Of a stretch of DNA of 64,000 nt, positions 58,973 to 64,000 are shown one piece after another. The DNA lies in the NCBI GenBank assembly GCA_018340375.1, contig JAFFJZ010000012.1:5518001-5582000 (forward strand), written 5' to 3'. A program made the translations under genes and the position numbers. Under the pieces are notes generated by a model. It worked only from the letters and a program-made list of their open reading frames with translations. It had not been told where the DNA came from and did not search any database. Positions within the stretch are counted from its first letter, which is position 1. Each line of letters begins with the position of its first letter. The stretch comes from Gonatopus flavifemur (lineage: Eukaryota; Arthropoda; Insecta; Hymenoptera; Dryinidae).

Positions 58973-60111
58973 ATGTTATTCAAATCGACAATTTCGTTTC
59001 TCCTACTGATCATCGTCGTATCGTGCGGTAAGTCGACGAGACTTGGAAAATCATTAAGAAAAAGAGAAAAGAGGAAGAATTATTTTCAGATGCAGCGAAA
59101 TTACGGAGCCGTAATAGACGTTTGGTTGGGTCGATCGAAAGTCAAAGCGATAGATACCCTTATGTAGCCAAAATAGCGAATGCTGGAAGGTTTTGCGCGG
59201 GTGGTATTCTAAGTGAGATGTGGGTACTCTCGGCCGCTCATTGTATCAACAACACCGATCCGTCGGGCATTATCGTCATAGCGGGACAGGCTAGTTCGGG
59301 CTATTACCGGTACGTTCAAGCTGTCCGAGCTGCGAAATCAATCCTCCATACTGATTGGATCAAGTAAGTAACGAGCGAAATAATATTCGATACCGATTCA
59401 TGCAAATCCATGTGTCACATTCACTTTTATTTTCTCTGATAAAGTATCGGGGACTTACAAAGAAACGATATTGGACTCCTAAAACTACAAGAACCATTTC
59501 ATTTCACCCAATACGTGAAATCAATCGCTCTCCCACTCAACGGAAGTACGCCAGTTGGACACGGAACGTTAGTCGGTTGGGGAAACGACCAGCAACCTTC
59601 ATTCTCCGTGAATCAAAGATTTGTATATTTACCCATTATCGATAGCAAAACTTGTGTCGACATTTGGCGAAGTTACAGTCCTTATCTCCATGAAAACTTC
59701 TTAACGAAGGAACACATCTGTACTGGATCTGAGAAAATCACGAAAAAAGTCGGCGCTTGTCACGTAAGTTATTATTTTTCATTATTTTTCCCTCCTCCGA
59801 TGCTTCTTATTTCAAAAATCTGTTTCTTTCAGGGAGACGATGGCGATCCATTAATATATTACAATCCAGAACTAAAACGTGAAGAAATTGTCGGTATAAC
59901 AATCGCAATGAACAATGTTTGTGGTGTACCCGCCAATGCTAATACAATACTCATAAAGGTATCGGTTTTCGTAGAATGGATCGAAGCTCAAATGAAAGCT
60001 AACCCAGAAAATCCAAAACCATCGGGCAGTACCTGGTTACAACACATCTGGAACTTCTTTGGATATTATTCGAACCCCGAACCCGATAACGAAATCGCAA
60101 TCTATGCCTGA
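58973..60111 (+). CDS. Gene D: S1 serine protease homologue with Ser195 replaced by Asp
   Basis: Exons 58973-59027, 59090-59363, 59445-59763 and 59833-60111 (phases 1, 2 and 0) give 308 residues. The signal peptide is MLFKSTISFLLLIIVVSC. The short propeptide (DAAKLRS) ends in RNRR before the mature LVGS. His57 (VLSAAHC) and Asp102 (NDIGLLKL) remain, but the serine loop reads GDDGDPL: Asp stands where the catalytic Ser195 should be and a second Asp replaces Gly197. The six structural cysteines and the C-terminal helix (VEWIEAQMKA) are kept. It also has a tail (WLQHIWNFFGYY) like that of gene B. It should be inactive as a protease. Intact frame and splice sites suggest a retained non-enzymatic function, as in insect serine protease homologues; this is inference. 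Confidence 0.92.
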
Positions 60112-60158
60112 AAAAGTATCCATCTCATCCATATTTCATGGGGCTGTTTTTGCAGATA

Positions 60159-60789
60159 CCCAATAAATACACACACGTTATTTCAACGTTGAAAGAACGT
60201 TAGACTGTCAAACGGACGTCAGTTGTTGATTTTTAGTTGGAATTTAACAGGGAAATAGACGACCAGGAATTACGTTCTGATGACGTGTAATTTAAACTAA
60301 TATTCAAAAGTAACCATCAAACGACGTCCTGAAAAAACGTGTTTTGAACGGGTTTAAATCACGCATTTAAAATGGGTTTATAACACCTTGTGTTTGAACT
60401 TGAATTGAAGATATATTCTGCTAAAAATATCGAACGAAACCGAACAATGGTTAAAATGTCAACAAAGAGCAAGATAGTACGTAAATAGTGTGGCATACTT
60501 TCCAAATTCTGTCATACTCAGAAATACTATTGTTCTCGCTATTGAATGGGAAGTTTTCAAAATAATTTGTTGGATTCAATTCACGTTTTAGAACCATCAT
60601 TAGGGCACGTCAATACTTGACGTCTTTTAAACGATGTTCAAACCGTTGATATGACGTTATTTTATGGTTGAAAAATACGTGATCTGCCGCGACATTTTTA
60701 CGTTGAATCAACGCAAGAATATTACTAATTCACAACGTGTGGTTATTGACTGTTTTTGACGTTTTTAAAACGTGCGTGTGTTTATTGGG
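60159..60789. mobile_element. 631-bp MITE carrying the gene D poly(A) signal
   Basis: CCCAATAAATACACACACGT at the left and ACGTGCGTGTGTTTATTGGG at the right, with TA at 60157-60158 and 60790-60791. ACGT/AACGTT words recur inside. AATAAA within the left terminal repeat (60162-60167) lies 51 nt past the gene D stop codon. Confidence 0.85.
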
Positions 60790-60791
60790 TA

Positions 60792-61080
60792 AATGGTTTA
60801 TCAAAATACTTGATAAAACAATACTTTGTAAAACATTTGGGCAGATCGTATTCGAGTTGGATAAGAATATAGACTGGAAATTATATTGTTTCAATGATCA
60901 AAAAATAATCGAAGTGAAGTGAATTGAGTAATGATGGTACTCTGGTGTATTTATTTTTCAGAAAAATAAATTGATTGATAATAATCGAATTATGAAGATT
61001 TTATTTTCCTACGACTGACCCTGTGTATCTAACAGAGTTGTTCGATATAACGATAATCGCGATATATATTTCTGCTTCAG
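60792..61080. other. End of the giant arrestin intron
   Basis: Pyrimidine-containing acceptor TTTCTGCTTCAG at 61069-61080. No gene. Confidence 0.5.
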
Positions 61081-61228
61081 GAAGTTCTTGTAAAAAGATT
61101 CAGCCCCAACGCGTACGCATTCACGATGGAGATCACCCCTCTGGCACCACCATCGATTCAATTAGTCCCAGCAAAGAAATATAACGGGGCTCCGATAGGG
61201 ACGAGCTATGACATCAGAGCTTACATCG
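61081..61228 (+). CDS. Arrestin, third recognised exon (partial gene)
   Basis: A 148-nt exon between acceptor CTTCAG and donor GTAACG. It translates as EVLVKRFSPNAYAFTMEI, then APPSIQLVPAKK, then GTSYDIRAYIG. In arrestins the same stretch (x-E-x-L-x-K-LG-NA-PF, then P-S-V-x-L-Q, then G-V-x-Y-x-x-K-x-F-V-G) directly follows the segment encoded at 10123-10275. Exon phases match (0 in, 1 out). It therefore continues the gene begun at 9909. The remaining exons lie beyond 64000. Confidence 0.92.
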
Positions 61229-61960
61229 GTAACGTATAATAATATTTCCGAAGTATTCTAATCAATTAATATTCTCTTCTTGAATTGATGATAAAACTAT
61301 ACTCTTCGAGTGAGAATAAGGACCCCTCGTGAACGATGTCACTGAGAAAAAGGATAGTTTGATTTAACTGAGTTTCAGTTGCCTCAACCCCGCCACGCAT
61401 TTGGATACGGCGAAATGAATTTAGGAATTGACTGAACTGCCTAATGAGTTTGGAACAGGAAGTTGTCTCAACCCCGTAAGCAATTAAGTCAATCCTTTGA
61501 GCGATTGATTGTAATTTTCATGGATTTGGTTCAATTGATTCTTTCCTTTGCAAGAGCGTGAAACATATTTATATTGAATCAAAATAGTTTCAAATAACGA
61601 CATGTAACATTTGATTGAATGTCACATACCATAACATCGATATCGTAGTTCAATTTATTCAATTTCATGGGTTATCCGCTGAATAGAATATAGCAATTCA
61701 ATGCAATGATCGAATGAGGAAAAAAAAAGATTTTTCATGTGGACTCTCCGAATAAATTTACACAATGTTTTGGGAATTTATGTCAAGTGTTGTTGTTGGA
61801 ATGTTTATTGACCGGCTCTCCTCTTCTTCCTACCATGGTCTGTCTCATTTTCTCCCTGTTTTGTTGATGGGGGTCGTTGCTGTTTCCGTCCGTGATGCTT
61901 GACCAGTTGTGTTTTAGCGTAGACGATGCTGTCCGGATGAATTCTGAAATGCAAATTTCG

Positions 61961-62036
61961 CTCCACAATTGGCGAGAATCGAACTCACAACTTCCAGCAT
62001 TGAAGACTAGCGCTTTACCCACTGAGCTATGGAGGC
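61961..62036 (-). ncRNA. tRNA-like gene or pseudogene, best of the pol III blocks
   Basis: Minus strand: A-box TAGCTCAGTGGGTAAAGCGC, B-box GAGTTCGATTC. The anticodon stem CTAGT/GCTGG encloses the loop CTTCAAT (anticodon UCA if read conventionally). The T-stem GTGAG/CTCGC pairs fully. An acceptor stem CTCCATA/TGTGGAG is possible only with four extra bases after the T-stem. The UCA anticodon and extra bases argue for a tRNA-derived repeat rather than a standard tRNA. Confidence 0.45.
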
Positions 62037-62299
62037 TGTCCAAATAACCTCAACCCAAGAACGCCATTTTGAACATGATTCCTCCGATCTAGAAGATACA
62101 ATTGACGTAATGTCTTATGGAACGTATGAAAGTTCATATAGAATCTGTGAATATGAGTGAATCATACTCTATGTAAAATCACGTTTTTTTTTCATATGAA
62201 TAGGAAATCATTCTTTTTTCAACGAATGCTTGTCTATATCTGCATTGAATTTCTTGGGTTGTGATGAACTTCATGACATATCCAAAGCGATCACATTCA

Positions 62300-62530
62300 T
62301 GGAGAAAAAAGAACAGTGAATGATTACTAGAAATACGAGGAATCATTGCTAAAAAGGATTAGCAAATTGGTGACAACTGAACTTTTCTATCAACAGTTCC
62401 TTTCGCGGGGAGTAGTAATAGTTCCTATCTTCAGATGAAGATCACTGCCAATTCATTTAGTTTATATTACAATATGAACTGAACAAACATACTTCCTATT
62501 CCGCACAAAACTTAGTGATCAATGTCATCA
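62300..62530. repeat. Diverged relative of the 41778 MITE
   Basis: GGAGAAAAAAGAACAGTGAA, then TGATTACTAGAAATACGAGG and AATTGGTGACAACTGAACTT, follow the order of words at 41781-41850. The right end is not clear. Confidence 0.5.
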
Positions 62531-62669
62531 TTCGAAAGAAGGATGCCGTGAATTATCCTCAAATATTACGCAAAAAAAATTAATTCTTTTAGAATTCAAA
62601 CTTCCACCACGGTTCTTTGTCTCACTGATCCGGATGCAGGGCTGTGATAGAAAGAAATTTTTTTCTCTG

Positions 62670-62750
62670 TAATGGGGATTCGATCCTATTCACCTACCCA
62701 ACCTAACTTAACCGAAGTAACGCTTATACCGACTTAGCTCTACCGCACGA
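62670..62750 (-). repeat. tRNA-like sequence with pol III boxes
   Basis: Minus strand A-box GTAGAGCTAAGTCGGTATAA and B-box GGATCGAATCCCC, correct order and spacing. An AGGTTGGGTAGG insert makes the variable region long. Probably a SINE head or pseudogene. Confidence 0.35.
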
Positions 62751-62791
62751 TTGAGATTTTCAATTTACTGAAAGTTTATGAATCGTTCGTA

Positions 62792-63367
62792 CCAGGTGTG
62801 TAATTATGAAACCAGAATTCATCTATAGGTGGCGCTAGATGTCGATGCAGTTACCGACACATCATGTCAGCGGTGTCTTGTTATTGTATCGATATCCGAC
62901 AAAGATTTCCAACTCACAATAACACGAGTTTCATTCAGTAGCATTAGTTTATTAGAGATAAACATGTCGAGTTTTGTGCCAACAAATTACGATTTGCGGA
63001 CAGCACTACTTTTCTGTTTTCATCTAAAGAAAACCGCAGCCGAATCGCATCGAATGCTTGTGGAGGCGTTTGGTGAGCATGCTCTAGGTAAAACACAGTG
63101 TTTCGAGTGGTTCAAACGGTTCAAAAGTGGCGATTTTGACGTCAGGAAGAAGAACGTGGAAGACCACCGAAAAAGTTTGAAGACGCTGATCTGCAAGCCT
63201 TGTTGGACGAAGACGACGCTCAAACACAACAACTGACGGATCAGTTAAAGGTGACCCGAGAAGCCATCTCGCTTCGGTTGAAAGCCATGGGAAAGATACA
63301 AAAGGTGGGGAAATGGGTTCCACATTAACTCAACGAAAAACAGCAGGAAAACCGCAAAACATCATGC
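62792..63367 (+). mobile_element. mariner element (mauritiana-type), truncated
   Basis: The left terminal repeat CCAGGTGTGTAATTATGAAA is preceded by TA (62790-62791). The element runs to 63367, where CACTGAGAGGAAGT, a MITE end, begins. Whether the mariner resumes beyond 64000 cannot be seen. Confidence 0.85.
62964..63367 (+). pseudogene. mariner transposase N-terminal fragment
   Basis: The true start is the ATG at 62964 (MSSFVPTNYDLRTALLFCFH), not the upstream ATG at 62829. The DNA-binding half reads KKTAAESHRMLVEAFGEHAL and WFKRFKSGDFDV; then a small deletion near 63145-63160 shifts the frame. In the other frame QALLDEDDAQTQQ, EAISLRLKAMGKIQK and GKWVPH are followed by a TAA. The protein closely resembles Mos1-type transposases (mauritiana subfamily). 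The catalytic domain is absent. Confidence 0.88.
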
Positions 63368-64000
63368 ACTGAGAGGAAGTATTAGTTGCCATTATCCAAA
63401 AAAATTAGTAAAATAACGTCTCAACTATTTTTTTTTAGTATCACTTACTAATATTTTTATTGTGCGATGAAACCAAAGGTTTGGATCGAAATTACTTCAT
63501 TTGTAGTTCAAACACAACTAATGTTCTAATAGTAAGCAACACTATAATAGGATAATTCATAAATCCTGGTCAAAATATGCCTTGTAAATCCGTACAAGAT
63601 AATAATCTACAAAACTCATATGACACAGGTTGAAAAAATGACACTGGTATCAATTTTTCTCTCATTTCTGAGCATTTGATCCACTTTGATCGCAATGTCG
63701 ACCAGGCCAACTACCATCGGTATACCGTTTCATTCCAATTTATAACCTATATCGATAGTTGTTCCTACGTTTCTGCGTGTAACGGTAAATGTCTTCTAGA
63801 GATAACACTGTCATTGTAGAAAGAAATACTTTTAGACCCCCGAAGATCCAAATTGCACAGTTTGAAACAGCAATTTTTGCAACTTTGATCCACGCATCCT
63901 GTACGTGTGACAGAAAGGAGAGTGTCCAAAAACAATTGAATACGAAAACAAGCTGGATTATATTAACTATAATATCTTGGTTGAATCAACCAAATTTTTA
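63368..64000. other. Start of an insertion, otherwise unknown
   Basis: It begins CACTGAGAGGAAGTATTAGT, like the MITE end at 51653, and interrupts the mariner. No gene or far end is visible before the window stops. Confidence 0.4.

Larger units (their letters stand above)
10276..61080 (+). other. Giant (50.8 kb) arrestin intron with nested genes
   Basis: The donor GTAAGC at 10276 and acceptor TGCTTCAG at 61073-61080 bound 50,805 bp. Both flanking exons are in phase 0 and rejoin the arrestin protein at the point where the family reads Q-E-x-L-x-K-x-x-x-NA-F. I saw no arrestin-like exon between them. The intron holds four S1 protease-fold genes, the end of an antisense janus-A/PHPT1-like gene and most of the transposons listed here. 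Confidence 0.85.
61229..64000. other. Next arrestin intron (incomplete)
   Basis: The donor at 61229 has no partner exon in the remaining 2.8 kb. It holds two tRNA-like blocks, a MITE remnant and a truncated mariner. Confidence 0.5.

Noticed and set aside
61961..62036. Functional selenocysteine or suppressor tRNA (UCA anticodon)
   Set aside because: It lacks the long acceptor and variable arms of tRNA-Sec and needs four extra bases to close the acceptor stem; a tRNA-derived repeat is simpler.

Overview
This is nuclear DNA of an AT-rich, transposon-packed insect genome. The signs are short (60-120 bp) spliceosomal introns, an insect-type arrestin, several subfamilies of mariner transposons and dozens of foldback MITEs. 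A hymenopteran is my best guess from the mariner mixture (including a mellifera-type element); I cannot name a species. LAYOUT. Positions 1-9441 are almost entirely repeats: a tandem array, foldback elements and two mariners. At 9909-10275 lie two exons of an arrestin gene (+). Its next exon is at 61081-61228, in the matching frame and at the expected point of the protein, so the 50.8 kb between them is a single giant intron. Further arrestin exons lie outside the window on both sides. NESTED GENES. The giant intron holds four related secreted chymotrypsin-fold (S1) genes: A (26910-31404, +), B (35403-36577, +), C (39560-40636, -) and D (58973-60111, +). All four share one gene structure: a signal-peptide exon ending in phase 1, then introns in phases 2 and 0, with the last exon opening at the active-site serine loop. 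All carry an R-X-[K/R]-R motif directly before the mature N-terminus. B and C keep the His-Asp-Ser triad. D has Asp in place of the catalytic Ser. A has lost all three residues (Ser, Asn, Val). A sixth gene piece, the last two exons of a janus-A/14-kDa phosphohistidine phosphatase (PHPT1)-like protein, lies antisense at 51990-52285. TRANSPOSON LANDSCAPE. Besides many MITEs there are eight mariner-type DD34D copies or fragments, all broken, and one 2.03 kb element with long inverted repeats and an intact 354-residue DD41D transposase (53481-55512). Nesting is extreme. A mariner (45892-51592) contains a 4.4 kb palindromic element, which itself contains a 107-109 bp MITE and a 794 bp element. Another mariner (13435-15909) is split by a 1.2 kb TCTCTGAA-rich foldback element. 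Two mariners sit in the two large introns of gene A, a MITE supplies its stop codon, and another MITE supplies the apparent poly(A) signal of gene D. A 65-bp satellite with a ~390-bp higher-order period lies at 37899-38870. The remaining stretches show no gene that I can support.
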